Notes: generated by a model from the letters alone, not told the origin. Positions 46,796-57,439 are shown, numbered from the stretch's first letter. The stretch: DNA of 64,000 bases from Bifidobacterium bohemicum DSM 22767 (GCF_000741525.1 NZ_JGYP01000002.1:124001-188000), one strand, 5' to 3'. Numbers and translations: made by a program.

Positions 46796-47494
46796 TCAGG
46801 ATGACCTACGCGCCTGCACCACCCCGTGCACATATACGTAACCTGAATACAGGCACAGCACCAAAGCCACCATGATAATAAGACTCGCCAAAGCATAATA
46901 ACCGAACCACCAGTTCGGCGCCCCCGTGCCCAGATGCGCAAGCGTGGGTCCACCCCCGGGCAAGGAGACCAGACCCGGATCCTTGACGGCATTCGACAGG
47001 GCCCACACCGGCATCAACAACATGCCAAGACCCACACACTCCGTGAGCGTCTTGAGCTTGCCCGCCGTAGCTGCGGCGATGACCGTACCGCCGGTATCGA
47101 TGACAAAGAATCGCATTACAGTGATGCCGATTTCACGAATCAGGAACAAAGCGGTAATCCACCAAGGCACCTCACCGAATACAGAGGCCACCACGAGCGC
47201 GGAGCAAATCAGAAGCTTATCCGCAATCGGATCCATGAGTTTGCCGAGTTCGGTCACTTGATTGTATTTGCGGGCCATCCAGCCATCGAGCTTATCGGTC
47301 GAGGCGGCCACGATGAACAGAATCGCAGCCGCGAAACGCAACCACGGGCTCTTGACGCCCCAAGGACCGGACGCTATGTCGGCCCACAGAAAAATGAGAA
47401 CCAAAACAATACGCGAATACGTGACAAGATTAGGCGGCGCATTCCAGCCGTCCAGCAGTGATCCATGCTCTTCTCGTTGTTGCATGCCCATCAC
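46796..47494 (-). CDS. pgsA: CDP-diacylglycerol–glycerol-3-phosphate phosphatidyltransferase
   Basis: Integral membrane enzyme making phosphatidylglycerol phosphate, the committed step to anionic phospholipids. The CDP-alcohol phosphotransferase motif is complete: D-G-x2-A-R-x8-G-x3-D-x3-D in DKLDGWMARKY through LGKLMDPIADKLL. About five to six hydrophobic helices are visible (for example RIVLVLIFLWADIA and LIIMVALVLCLYSGYVYVHG). At 232 residues it is slightly longer than average because of N-terminal and late-loop extensions. It follows ftsK after 405 bases and precedes cinA by 71 bases. Confidence 0.93.
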   Translation of the reverse strand: MMGMQQREEHGSLLDGWNAPPNLVTYSRIVLVLIFLWADIASGPWGVKSPWLRFAAAILFIVAASTDKLDGWMARKYNQVTELGKLMDPIADKLLICSALVVASVFGEVPWWITALFLIREIGITVMRFFVIDTGGTVIAAATAGKLKTLTECVGLGMLLMPVWALSNAVKDPGLVSLPGGGPTLAHLGTGAPNWWFGYYALASLIIMVALVLCLYSGYVYVHGVVQARRSS

Positions 47495-47899
47495 TCTACC
47501 GCAGGCACCTCACATCAGCCTCTTGCCAAAACCCCGCACAACAAGCCGCATCGCGCCGATTCACGCGGAAACCCGCAACGCCGGCACAGACGGGAACAAT
47601 CCGAATTCGGTACGAACCGAACGAAACAAAGCGGTGAATCATGAATACCGAAGGCCAGACAACCGAAGGACAATTTGATCACACTGGACGATAATTGTAA
47701 TGTGTCGCAATTATCGACATTACGACAGAGGTTTTTACTGCTCACACGCGGTCTGACGCCCCAAAACGCCTTGAAATCCGACCTTCACGTATGATTAGCG
47801 ACCATCGAACGCAATGGGCAGGGACGAACAAAAACCCGACGAACCAACGCCCACGACCCGAGAGCCGGTTTGGACGCCGCATTTGGTGCCTCTGATCAA
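47495..47899. other. ftsK–pgsA intergenic region with overlapping inverted repeats
   Basis: About 400 bases without a gene. Two interleaved inverted repeats lie at 47690–47723: GATAATTG/CAATTATC (47690–47697 and 47708–47715) and GTAATGT-TCG/CGACATTAC (47697–47707 and 47715–47723). They cannot both form at once, which could suit an operator or an alternating RNA structure. Nothing else is seen. Confidence 0.45.
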
Positions 47900-50765
47900 T
47901 CAGGTCTCGTCCGCCGGATCCGCCTGTTCGGCGACCGCATCGGACGGGACGATCGAGCTCGTCTTACCTTGAATAAAATCAAGGGTCTGCGTCAGATCCT
48001 GCGGCTGTACAAGCACTTCACGGGCCTTCGACCCCTCGGAGGGACCGACCACGCCACGCGATTCCAACAGATCCATCATGCGCCCGGCTTTGGCGAAGCC
48101 GATGCGCAGCTTACGCTGCAACATCGAAGTGGAGCCGAATTGTGTGGTCACCACGAGTTTGGCCGCCTCGAGCAACGTATCCATGTCGTCGCCGATTTCC
48201 TCGTCCGGGTGCGCCTGATTCTGCTCGGCCTGTTCGGCCATCTGAGCGATATCGTCGCGGTAATGCGGCTTGCGTTGCGTACGCGCGAAACGAACGGCCT
48301 GACGAATCTCCGACTCCCCGACCCACGAACCTTGCACACGAATCGGCTTGGCGGAACCCATCGGCAGGAACAAGGCGTCGCCCTGCCCGATCAGCGATTC
48401 GGCACCGGTGGTATCGAGGATGACGCGGGAATCGGTGGCCGAAGACGTGGCGAATGCCAGCCGCGAGGGGATGTTGGCCTTGATAAGGCCCGTGATGACA
48501 TCGACGGACGGGCGTTGGGTGGCCAGAACCAGATGCACACCGGCGGCACGCGCCAACTGGGTGATGCGTTGGATGGAGCTTTCCACATCGTTCTTGGCCA
48601 ACATCATCAGGTCCGCCATCTCGTCGACCACGACGAGGATGTAAGGATACGGAGCCACCTTGCGCTTGGAACCCAGCGGCGGGTGCACCTTCCCCTCGCG
48701 CACGGCCTTGTTGAAATCCTTGATATGCCGGAAACCGAAGTATTGCAGGTCGTCATAGCGGGCATCCATCTCCTTTACGACCCACTCCAAAGCCTGTGCC
48801 GCCTTCTTCGGATCGGTTATGATCGGTGTGAGCAAATGAGGAATACCGGCGTACGCGGACAATTCCACACGTTTCGGGTCCACCATAATCAAACGCACCT
48901 GCTCCGGGGTCGCTCGCATGATGATCGAAGTGAGCATCGAGTTGATGAAGCTCGACTTGCCCGATCCGGTGGCGCCGGCAACCAGAAGATGCGGCATCTT
49001 GGTCAAATCCGCGGTGACGAAATGCCCTTCGACGTCTTTGCCTACCCCCGCAAGCATGGGGTTCGGGTCGTTCATGGCCTTGTCGCTTCGCAACACGTCG
49101 CCGAGATGCACGATTTCACGGTCGATATTCGGAATCTCTATGCCAATGGCGGATTTGCCGGGAATGGGCGAAAGAATTCGCACATCCGTGGAGGCGACGG
49201 CGTAGGCGATGTTGCGTTGCAGGTTCGTGACCTTTTCGACCTTGACGCCGGGACCGAGCTCAACCTCATATTGCGTCACCGAAGGTCCGCGCAAGAAACC
49301 GATAACCTTGGCGTCAACGCCGAATTCCTTGAACGTGTCCGTCAGCGCCTGAATGACGTTGTCATTGGCCTTCGTCCGAGCCATATGCGGCTTGCCTTTG
49401 ACGAGCATATCAAGGTCGGGCAACTGATAGGGCCCTGCCGGCTCGTCGTCCTCCACAGGCTCACCCGTGTCGTCGCCGGTACCGGTGTTGGCCACGGAAG
49501 CGGGCAGATTCGCAGCGCCTCCGGCAACGCCCTTGACGATTTCCTCGGCAGGCATCGCCCCGTCACCGGACATCGCCCCGTCGCTATTGACGACCGCCCA
49601 AGGGTCGGCCTGCGAACCATTCGTCTGGCTTTCTGATGGCGCAACATATGCCCCATCAGCGCCAGTCGGCGCCACAACCGGCAGCACCTGCGTGGCACCG
49701 GCATCCGCGACGTTCGAAGGGAACGCGTCAGCGGCGTGGACGGAAAACACCTCCCCGGTAACCGGGTCGACCACCGTCCGCAACCTGTCATCAGACCCAT
49801 AGGACAGCGGGTCCGTCTTCTCCGTGGCGGCGGCGTGATCGAAGGGTTCATCGCCGGCATATCTGTCAATGTCCGCATCCGCCCTGTTTTTGCCGGAACG
49901 ACCGAACAAACGAGAGAAGAATGCCCCGATACCCTTATTTTTGGGTCGATCGATATCGGCAACGCGGCTCGTTCGCCTCTGCCCCGAATCGCCATCCTCG
50001 TGCATAGGTACGCCCTCGGCGAAATCCAGAGTGTCCCCCCCTACGCCCGCTTCATCGGGGAATTGCTCATGCTCCGATGCTGCGGCGACATCATCAGCCT
50101 CTTGACGAGTGCGCATATGCCCGTCAAACCAATTCGAAACGGCATCGAGCAACGGCGCGCAGAGCCTTTTGAACCGAGCGAAACCCATCATCAGAATCAG
50201 AAGGAAGAAGGTGAGGACCACATCAAGCAGGGCGGCGAACACCGGCGAAAGACCTCTGGCCAGAAGCGTGCCGGGCACATAGCCAACCAGCCCGCCCGCT
50301 CCACGCAAAGCATCCATGCTGAACGGCATGTGGATCGACACGGCAAATGAATCCGTGACCGAGCAGATGCATACCAATACAAGCGCGACACCGCCAACGA
50401 TACGCAATACGCTCACTTGTCCGAAGGACTCAAAAACCGTCAAAAACAACAACAACCGCCCACACTACAAGGAACAGAGGCAACGCCAGGCTCATCACCC
50501 CAAAAAGTCCGGTGGCCAGTACATGCAGGCCATAGCCGATGGCGCCTTCGACGCGGAACCACTCCGACGCGCAGAACAGAATCGCAAGAACCAGCAGCAC
50601 GAAGAACGCCGTAACACGGCAAGCGGTCGAATGTGCGATCCAGAAAGGGGCGTCCGGAGACATCACTTCGGCATCCCGCTTTTTTGAAGCGCGTCCGGAT
50701 GAACCGCCGGCTTTACCGCTACGGTTTTGGGAAGATCTATTACTCGCTGATGATGTACGTGCCAT
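47900..50765 (-). pseudogene. ftsK: FtsK/SpoIIIE DNA translocase, interrupted by a +1 frameshift
   Basis: Septum-located DNA pump that clears and aligns chromosome termini. The N-terminal piece (50765 to 50430, 111 residues) has two membrane helices and stops at TGA after VVVVFDGF. The second piece continues in the +1 frame as [14 protein letters not shown], with more helices, an acidic linker, and the motor with [16 protein letters not shown] (Walker A), [11 protein letters not shown] and a C-terminal gamma winged helix. Removing one T from the five-T run at 50432–50436 restores a protein of about 954 residues, a normal length. It may be a sequencing error, a genuine mutation, or recoding at the UUU-UGA site. 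All motor motifs are intact. Confidence 0.85.
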
Positions 50766-50901
50766 AACAACGGCAATTCTACGTCAAGCCCCGCCCGCGG
50801 CCGGCAGCCGATACACTCCGGTCCGGCAAAGCGCCTTACGCATAGGAAAAGCAACCTTCCGTCGGTCGCACAACCGGTCGCCATGCAGACCAAGCGCCCC
50901 G

Positions 50902-51987
50902 TCAGGAGGACAGGTCGCCCAGATGATGCACGGCGAAGGGCGCCGTTTCGGCCCGCGCATCAGAATCGTCATACATTCCCCGATCGGCATTATCGACGAT
51001 TTCGATCGCTTTGGACGTCAGTCCGGGGTCGAGCGCGGAAAGCCAGTGAATACGGGGATCACGCCCGAACCAACCCATCTGCTTGCGGGCCAGGCGTTTG
51101 GTCTTCTGGGCGATGTCGGAAAAAGCCTCGTCCTCGGTAAGCTCCCCGTCCAGGTACCGACAAATCTGACCGTAACCCAGCGCCCGCGCCGCCGTAACCC
51201 CCAATCGAGGCCGTAAACGCCGGACCTCATCGACAAAACCGGCCTGGCGCATCCGCTCCGTGCGAATGTCGATACGCCGATCCAATTGCTCGCGGGAAAG
51301 ATCAAGGCCAATCTGCACAGCCGGAATAACATAGCGGTAGCGCGGCAGACTGGCCGAATACGGCCGTCCGGTCACCTCAATGACCTCAAGGGCCCGAATG
51401 GTGCGGCGAGGGTTGCGTGGATCCATATGGGCCGCCGCCTGCGGGTCCTTCCGTTTCAATTCATCATACAATGCTCCGGGCCCCTCGGACTCCGCCCGCC
51501 GTTCCAGCCGTAGACGCACCGCCTGATTCGTGCCGGGAAACGAGATCTCGTCAATGGCCGCCCGAGCATACAAACCGGAACCGCCCACGAGAATGGGTCG
51601 CACATCATGCTCCCGAAGCAGGGTGATCCGATCCCGCGCAAGAGCCTGAAAACGCGCCACACTCATCGCTTCTTCAGGTTCGATGATGTCAATCAGGTGA
51701 TGGGGCACGGCCTCACGCTCGGCCCGACTGGCCTTGGCGGTGCCTATATCCATGCCACGATACATCTGGTAGGCATCGGCATTGACGATCTGGGCGGACT
51801 CTCCTCGCGAGCCAAGCTCCTGGGCCAACGCAATGCCAAGACCGGTCTTGCCGGAAGCGGTCGGTCCGATAATCGACACGACCCGGCGCGCACGGCGGTC
51901 ACAACGTCCCCAATCGCCCTCCTGCGCTCGCATCCGTTCAACCTCAGCCGCCGTTTCCTTCGCCGACGCATCATCCACTGTACTCAT
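50902..51987 (-). CDS. miaA: tRNA dimethylallyltransferase
   Basis: Adds a dimethylallyl group to A37 of tRNAs that read codons starting with U. The P-loop is [16 protein letters not shown], followed by [17 protein letters not shown] (the DSxQxY-type motif, here DAYQMY), PHHLIDI and LVGGSGLY. It is 361 residues from the ATG at 51987 (MSTVDD). A 15-codon extension starting with TTG is possible but less likely. It lies upstream of ftsK on the same strand with a 136-base gap. Confidence 0.95.
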   Translation of the reverse strand: MSTVDDASAKETAAEVERMRAQEGDWGRCDRRARRVVSIIGPTASGKTGLGIALAQELGSRGESAQIVNADAYQMYRGMDIGTAKASRAEREAVPHHLIDIIEPEEAMSVARFQALARDRITLLREHDVRPILVGGSGLYARAAIDEISFPGTNQAVRLRLERRAESEGPGALYDELKRKDPQAAAHMDPRNPRRTIRALEVIEVTGRPYSASLPRYRYVIPAVQIGLDLSREQLDRRIDIRTERMRQAGFVDEVRRLRPRLGVTAARALGYGQICRYLDGELTEDEAFSDIAQKTKRLARKQMGWFGRDPRIHWLSALDPGLTSKAIEIVDNADRGMYDDSDARAETAPFAVHHLGDLSS

Positions 51988-52322
51988 ATGGACGATTGTA
52001 TAGTCCAGTTTGCCCGTCACCATCAAACGCAACTATTTCCGCTATTTTAAGGTCAACAATCACCTCGATACCCGTGGCCGCGTTAAATGAAGGCGTCCAG
52101 GAAGTCCTTCCGCACCGAAAGCCAAACGCACCGAATCCACACAAGCAGAGCAACGTCAACACATCAAGGCAGCCCGAATACAACGCCCTAATGCAAACAC
52201 GGCCAGGCAACGACAAGCACCGCAGCGCAGCAACGCATCGCTTGTCGCGGCAAACAAGTCCAGACACCCCGATGCAGCCTCCACTTCAAGCCGATTGCTC
52301 AACGTTCGGGACTCCCCTGGCT
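51988..52322. other. Divergent region miaA / small alarmone synthetase
   Basis: About 335 bases between divergent genes. A plus-strand frame is open through it but has low-complexity composition and no family resemblance, so I treat it as non-coding. No hairpin or repeat was noticed. Confidence 0.5.
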
Positions 52323-53111
52323 ATGATGGAGACCGTGATACTTGACCAACGTGAACGCATCAACACCTCCGAGATTCAGGCACGGCTCGAAAAGGCCGCA
52401 CAGGGCGGCAAAGGCATCGATCCGAAGAACGTCTTCCCCGCCGAGGAAATCACCGAGTTCATCGACATGATGCAGGTATACGAAGGCGCGATGTATGAAA
52501 TCAGCACGAAACTCGAAGTCCTCGACAGCGAATTCCACGTTCATTTCTCGCACGACCCTATTCACCACATGGAGCGCCGGCTGAAGTCGGTCAACTCAAT
52601 TCTTGGCAAGTTGCAGCGCCGCGACCTGCCCTTATGCACAAAATCGATACGCGACAACCTGTTCGACGTCGCCGGCATCCGCGTGATCTGCAACTATCGC
52701 GACGACGTGTATTCGGTGGCAAACTACCTTTCCAGCCAACCGGACATCCAGGTGCTCCGCGTCAAGGACTACATCAAAAACCCCAAGCAGAACGGTTATC
52801 GCAGTCTGCACGTCATCTACGCGGTGCCCGTGTTCCTATCGAACGGCGAACATTACACCCCTGTCGAAGTGCAGTTCCGCACCATCGCGATGGATTACTG
52901 GGCCAGTCTTGAGCATGCTTTGCGATACAAGTCGGACCTGCCTGATGTCAAGCTTTCGGAACACTCGCAGACCCTGCTCGACTGTGCGCGCAGTCTGCAG
53001 AATGTGGAAACGCAAATGCAGAACATCCACCGTGACATCAATGGTGCTCCGCGCCAGGAAGAGGCGCCGGTTTCGGAGGGTCCGAATCCTGCCGACCAAG
53101 CCGATCTGTGA
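52323..53111 (+). CDS. Small alarmone synthetase (RelQ-like GTP pyrophosphokinase)
   Basis: Single-domain (p)ppGpp synthetase without an HD hydrolase, TGS or ACT domain. The RelA/SpoT fold is seen in SIRDNLFDVAGIRVICNYRDD, YIKNPKQNGYRSLHVIY and PVEVQFRTIAMDYWASLEHAL. It is 262 residues from ATG-ATG at 52323, close to typical RelQ length. The C-terminal helix LDCARSLQNVETQMQNIH resembles the tetramerisation helix of this group. It gives the cell a second alarmone source besides Rel at 11016–13352. The start is not supported by a strong ribosome-binding site. Confidence 0.88.
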   Translation: MMETVILDQRERINTSEIQARLEKAAQGGKGIDPKNVFPAEEITEFIDMMQVYEGAMYEISTKLEVLDSEFHVHFSHDPIHHMERRLKSVNSILGKLQRRDLPLCTKSIRDNLFDVAGIRVICNYRDDVYSVANYLSSQPDIQVLRVKDYIKNPKQNGYRSLHVIYAVPVFLSNGEHYTPVEVQFRTIAMDYWASLEHALRYKSDLPDVKLSEHSQTLLDCARSLQNVETQMQNIHRDINGAPRQEEAPVSEGPNPADQADL

Positions 53112-53198
53112 GTTCAAAATTTCGCCATATTGCCATTGTCAGCATTTTGCCAGACTTATACCCTAAAATGGGTAATATATCCTTGTAAGGAGGACAAC

Positions 53199-54164
53199 AT
53201 GGCATTCGGCAACAATACGAACGGGGACGGCACCCCACAAATGCCCTACGGGGACATCAACATCCAGAACCAAAAATCCATGAACCCGGTGCAGCCGTAC
53301 GGACAGCCTCAAAACCAGCCATACGGCCAACCGCAAAATACTTATTATACTCAACCCCAAACCCAGCAGTATCCTGCGCCACAAGGCCAGCCCTACGCAG
53401 GAACCCGGTACACCCCAGGCATGAATCGCAGTGGTGCGACGCCTACGGCCACCATGAACGCGAACACGGCTTATACATTCGAACGGGCACGCCACATCTC
53501 AGTGGCCAAAGCCTATGGAGAGATGACGCTCGGCCTGCTGCTGACCGCCGTCGTCGCCATCGTTTCGGCATCGAGTGGTGCCTTGCCTAAGTTCGTTGAA
53601 GCCACCGGGACGGTTGGCTGGATTGGACTGGCGATTGTTCAGTTCGCCATCGCCATTGTGCTGGGCGCACGCATCCAAAAGTTGAAGACCTCTACGGCTC
53701 GCATCCTGTTCTACGCCTATGCGGCGTTGACCGGGTTCACGCTGGCCTCGATCTTCTTCGCCTACACCCTGCAATCCATCGGCGTGGCGCTTATCATGAC
53801 CGTCGCCTTCTTCTTTGTGCTGACCATGTTTGCACTGACCACCAAATTGGACATGCTCAAGGCCGGCCCGATTCTGATGGTCGCACTCCTGACTCTGGTC
53901 ATTGGCGAAGTCGTGATGATGTTCATCGCACCTTCCAATACCATGCTTATGGTCACCGCCGGTATCGGCCTGATCATCTTCGCCGGGCTGACCATGTACG
54001 ATGCGCAGCAAACCCGCGCCTTGTACGCCCAAGCCGCATACTCATTCAACGGGGACACCACCGTGCTCGACAAGATTTCGATTCTTTGCTCATTGAATCT
54101 GTATCTTGATTTCGTCAACATGTTCCTTTACCTGCTTCAGCTGTTCGGCAGCAGTGACGACTGA
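53199..54164 (+). CDS. BAX inhibitor-1 / YccA family membrane protein
   Basis: Multi-spanning membrane protein of the BI-1 family, some members of which leak calcium or regulate membrane proteases. The N-terminal ~80 residues are a Gln/Pro/Tyr-rich cytoplasmic tail with repeats of PYGQPQNQ. Seven hydrophobic helices follow (from YGEMTLGLLLTAVVAIVSA to LNLYLDFVNMFLYLLQLF), including the conserved TMYDAQQTRALY. Length is 321 residues. The ATG at 53199 has AAGGAGG six bases upstream and TAATAT promoter sequence before that. A strong terminator follows. Confidence 0.9.
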   Translation: MAFGNNTNGDGTPQMPYGDINIQNQKSMNPVQPYGQPQNQPYGQPQNTYYTQPQTQQYPAPQGQPYAGTRYTPGMNRSGATPTATMNANTAYTFERARHISVAKAYGEMTLGLLLTAVVAIVSASSGALPKFVEATGTVGWIGLAIVQFAIAIVLGARIQKLKTSTARILFYAYAALTGFTLASIFFAYTLQSIGVALIMTVAFFFVLTMFALTTKLDMLKAGPILMVALLTLVIGEVVMMFIAPSNTMLMVTAGIGLIIFAGLTMYDAQQTRALYAQAAYSFNGDTTVLDKISILCSLNLYLDFVNMFLYLLQLFGSSDD

Positions 54165-54217
54165 GTTCAAGCCGGGCAAAACCCATCACAAAGGAGCCTT
54201 CGGCGCCGACAAGATAT

Positions 54218-54255
54218 GAAAATCGGGAATGGCGAACACGCCATTCCCGATTTTC
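54218..54255 (+). terminator. Terminator of the BI-1 family gene
   Basis: A perfect 17-bp stem (54218–54234 with 54239–54255, arms starting GAAAATCGGGA) has a 4-base AACA loop. The A-tract and T-tract at the stem base would also serve minus-strand transcripts. Confidence 0.85.
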
Positions 54256-54269
54256 GTTATTCCTGACGT

Positions 54270-54674
54270 TTACAGGTTGTAAACATGCTTAACCTTCGCA
54301 CCAGCATCAAGAGAGAGCAGATCGGTGATTTCAACCGTGACCGGCGAATGATCCTTAAGCACGTAGCCAACCGTCACCGTTCCCTGAGCCTTGGGCTGAA
54401 GCTGGGCCAAAGGCGACTGAGCGTCATAACCCTGCGGCGCCTGAGAGTATATAGCAGTGGCAAGTTCCTGCCCATCCTGGAAGGCTTTGGCGGTAGTGTC
54501 CGGCGACCATAAGTGACAAGATGCGAATCCGCTGGTTCGCAGATTTGAACGGGCCTTAGTATCGATTTCTAACGCATCAATGTATGAGGAAGCATTGAAG
54601 AATGCCTCCGTTACGGTAGCCTTCGGCCTCGCCAGGCATCGACACGGACCGTGGCATAGATATCGCTTCGTTCT
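54270..54674 (-). pseudogene. Remnant of a DUF5067-type lipoprotein
   Basis: The minus strand encodes a tail that resembles the C-terminus of DUF5067 proteins: AKAFQDGQELATAIYS, YDAQSPLAQLQPKAQG, TVTVGYVLKDHSPVTVEI, ending at TAA (54272–54270). The frame is open back to about 54674 but has no usable start codon before the recognisable part. Upstream, in the same frame, another fragment (MTGSASSAPYDDTDFDS, from 54767) resembles a lipoprotein linker and ends in a stop. This looks like a decayed gene whose 5' part is rearranged or lost. The family call rests on remembered motif similarity. Confidence 0.5.
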
Positions 54675-54774
54675 TCACACTCGTCCTCAACAGACCGCGT
54701 CTACGGCAAGGCTGCATGAGTCGAAATCCGTATCGTCGTATGGAGCGCTGGAAGCAGAACCTGTCATGAGATCA

Positions 54775-57426
54775 TCAGGACTTGGCAAAGCGCGACTTGA
54801 CACGTCGATACGCCTTACCGATGAAATCACCGATGGTTTGAATGCCCGCATAGAGCACAACCCCCAACCCCACGCATACCACCATAGCCACCAGCGTCCA
54901 GCCGAGCGGGAAAGTCAGCTCAAAGAAATCGGCCACGACAGGCACGAACATACCGACGACCCCAATCGCGGCAAATGCGGCAACCAGCCATCCGCGCCAT
55001 GAGTGCAATGGCCGCGCCACACGCGCCAAAACCATGATGCCCGTGACGAAAATAATCATGGCCGATATCTGGTGCAACTTGAGTTGATCTGCGGAATTCC
55101 GAAGGTCCCAACCCATCACACCCGGCAACAGCCAAGTCGTCAGCAGCACCGTCAACGCGATAGAGATGCCTCCGGGCAAGGCGAACCGCACGACACGTCC
55201 CAAAAATCCGGGGATGTAACGTCGAGTGTTCGGCGCAAGCGCAAGTATGAAGGCGGGTGCGCCAATCGTCAGCGCACCGATATAGGTGATATGGCGCGGC
55301 AAATACGGGAACGGAACGAAAGTGCACACCACACCGAGAGCAATCAGGGTCGAATAGACCGTCTTGACCAGAAACAGCGAGGCCACGCGTTCCATATTAG
55401 CCATTACCTGCCGGCCGCGCGCCACCACGTCAGGCAGATGGGAGAACTTGGAATCGACAAGCACCACGTCGGCCACGGCCTTGGTGGCCGGCGCCGCATT
55501 ACCCATCGCAATGCCCAGATCGGCCTGCTTCAACGCCAAAGCGTCGTTGACCCCGTCACCGGTCATGGCGACCACGTTGTTATTGACATGCAACGCATCG
55601 ACGATGGCCTTTTTCTGTTCGGGCAACACGCGGCCGAGCACATCAACGTCCTCGAGAATCCGAGCGAGTTCCTTGGTGTCGTCGGGCAATTCGCGTGCAT
55701 CCATCGACACGGGATCTCGGTCTCCGGTGAGCTTGACCTTACGGGCGATGGCGGCCACGGTTGTGGGGTTGTCCCCGGAGATGACACGGCACCGAACACC
55801 CTGCTCACGGAACCATGCAAGTGTCTCCTCGGCATCTTCGCGAATACGCTCGGAGCACAGCGCCAGAGCCACAGGAACCGCCGAAGACAGGATACTTGGG
55901 TTATCGGCGAATGAGGCGGCGGTTACGGAAGCGCCATCAATAGCACCCGTGGCCCTGGCGACCAGCAGCACACGCAGGCCCTCGCCGGCATACCGTTCAA
56001 CGGCGGTTCTGACTGTATCGTACTGACTGGAAAAAGCGGCCATCAACACCTCGGGCGCACCAAGGTACCACACGTCGCCATCTCGTACGATGGCGCTGAA
56101 TTTACGGGCCGAAGAGAATGGCACACGAGCCTGCACCGAACCCGACACCAATCCTTCCTTGCCCAACGCCTGCAATACAGCACTGCCAGTGCCATTGGGA
56201 TTCTCCTCGTTGGAAAGGTCATAGAGCGCCTGGCGCGCCAAGGCAAAATCGCCAACGCGAGCGGGTGACGACGGGTTGGACTCGCCAGAAACCTCCATGC
56301 CGTTGGCCTCCGTGGCAGTCCCAACCCCAGCGGCAGCGGCGGCATCGGCGGCGAGGGCGACGACCGCGTCCGTATCGCCTACCGAAGTGACGGGATGATC
56401 GGAGGCAACGCCCACCGGAACCAGCCCTTCGAAAACGATGCCGCCGTCGGTGATCGTGCCGGTTTTGTCAAGGTTGATGGCATCCACGCGTGCCAAGGTC
56501 TCAACGCTTTCCAGCTGTTGCACCAACGTGTGTTGTCTGGCCAGTCTCATCGCGGCAATCGCGAAGTTCAGCGAAGTAAGCAGCACAAGCCCTTCGGGAA
56601 TCATGCCCACCACTCCGGCTACGGAGGAGACGAGAGCCTGCCGCCAGGCCCCGTCGGCGAAGGCCTCGCCCCATCCTCCGACGGCGCGAATCTGCGATGC
56701 CAGCAGAAGGAAGCACAACGGCACGACGACCACCGTCATGACTTTCAAAATCGTATTAATACCGCGGCTCAGGTCAGAAACCGTCTTTTTATAGACTTTG
56801 GCCTTTGCGGTGAGCTTGGCCGCATAACCGCTGTCACCCACGGCCTCCACGCGCGCCAAAGCGAGCCCCGAGACCGCGTTCGAGCCCGAATAGGCCTTAT
56901 CTCCCTCGCCTTTACGGACGGTGCGCGATTCGCCGGTGAGCATCGACTCGTCCAGCTCAAGCCCCCATGCCTGAACAATAGTGGCATCGGCGGGCACCTG
57001 CTCACCTGCACGAATCCACAGCAGATCGCCCAGCACGATATCGTCATGTTGCACCTCAACGTCACGGCCGGACCGTCGTACAAGGGATTTTGACGAAACC
57101 AGAATCGAAAGCTTATCGAGGGTGTGCTTGGCTTTCAGCTCAGTGACGATGCCGATACCGGCATTGATGACGATGACCACACCGAAAACCGCATCTTTCC
57201 ACTGACCCGTGATGAGCACCAGCACCATCGCCACGAAGATGATGACATTGAAAAGCGTGAACACGTTCTCCCGTACGATGTTCCAGACGGAACGGGAGCT
57301 TTGCGAATCGACCTTGTTGACATGACCGGCCTGAATCTGTTCGTTCACCTGGGCGTCCGTAAGACCGAAGTCACTCACCTCGGGAACTGCGATTGCAGCG
57401 GAACCGGCATTCGCTTGGTTGTTCAT
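54775..57426 (-). CDS. CtpE-like cation P-type ATPase
   Basis: Transmembrane ion pump. The phosphorylation site is INLDKTGTITD near residue 320. The TM4 ion-binding segment is MIPEGLVLLTSLNFAIAAMRL, the PEGL-type form seen in the mycobacterial Ca2+ ATPase CtpE. The actuator loop ESMLTGESRTVRKGEG, the hinge MTGDGVNDALALKQADLGIAMG, and about eight to ten helices are present. The length is 883 residues. Calcium is the likely ion by family, but this is not proven here. It is the last gene of the run with the lipoprotein and the methyltransferase (13- and 4-base gaps). Confidence 0.88.
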   Translation of the reverse strand: MNNQANAGSAAIAVPEVSDFGLTDAQVNEQIQAGHVNKVDSQSSRSVWNIVRENVFTLFNVIIFVAMVLVLITGQWKDAVFGVVIVINAGIGIVTELKAKHTLDKLSILVSSKSLVRRSGRDVEVQHDDIVLGDLLWIRAGEQVPADATIVQAWGLELDESMLTGESRTVRKGEGDKAYSGSNAVSGLALARVEAVGDSGYAAKLTAKAKVYKKTVSDLSRGINTILKVMTVVVVPLCFLLLASQIRAVGGWGEAFADGAWRQALVSSVAGVVGMIPEGLVLLTSLNFAIAAMRLARQHTLVQQLESVETLARVDAINLDKTGTITDGGIVFEGLVPVGVASDHPVTSVGDTDAVVALAADAAAAAGVGTATEANGMEVSGESNPSSPARVGDFALARQALYDLSNEENPNGTGSAVLQALGKEGLVSGSVQARVPFSSARKFSAIVRDGDVWYLGAPEVLMAAFSSQYDTVRTAVERYAGEGLRVLLVARATGAIDGASVTAASFADNPSILSSAVPVALALCSERIREDAEETLAWFREQGVRCRVISGDNPTTVAAIARKVKLTGDRDPVSMDARELPDDTKELARILEDVDVLGRVLPEQKKAIVDALHVNNNVVAMTGDGVNDALALKQADLGIAMGNAAPATKAVADVVLVDSKFSHLPDVVARGRQVMANMERVASLFLVKTVYSTLIALGVVCTFVPFPYLPRHITYIGALTIGAPAFILALAPNTRRYIPGFLGRVVRFALPGGISIALTVLLTTWLLPGVMGWDLRNSADQLKLHQISAMIIFVTGIMVLARVARPLHSWRGWLVAAFAAIGVVGMFVPVVADFFELTFPLGWTLVAMVVCVGLGVVLYAGIQTIGDFIGKAYRRVKSRFAKS

Positions 57427-57439
57427 TGTATGGCCTCGC

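Noticed and set aside
51996-52322. Upstream in-frame extension of the small alarmone synthetase
   Set aside because: It is Pro/Asn/Ser-rich and unlike RelQ proteins, and it begins antisense at the divergent miaA promoter.
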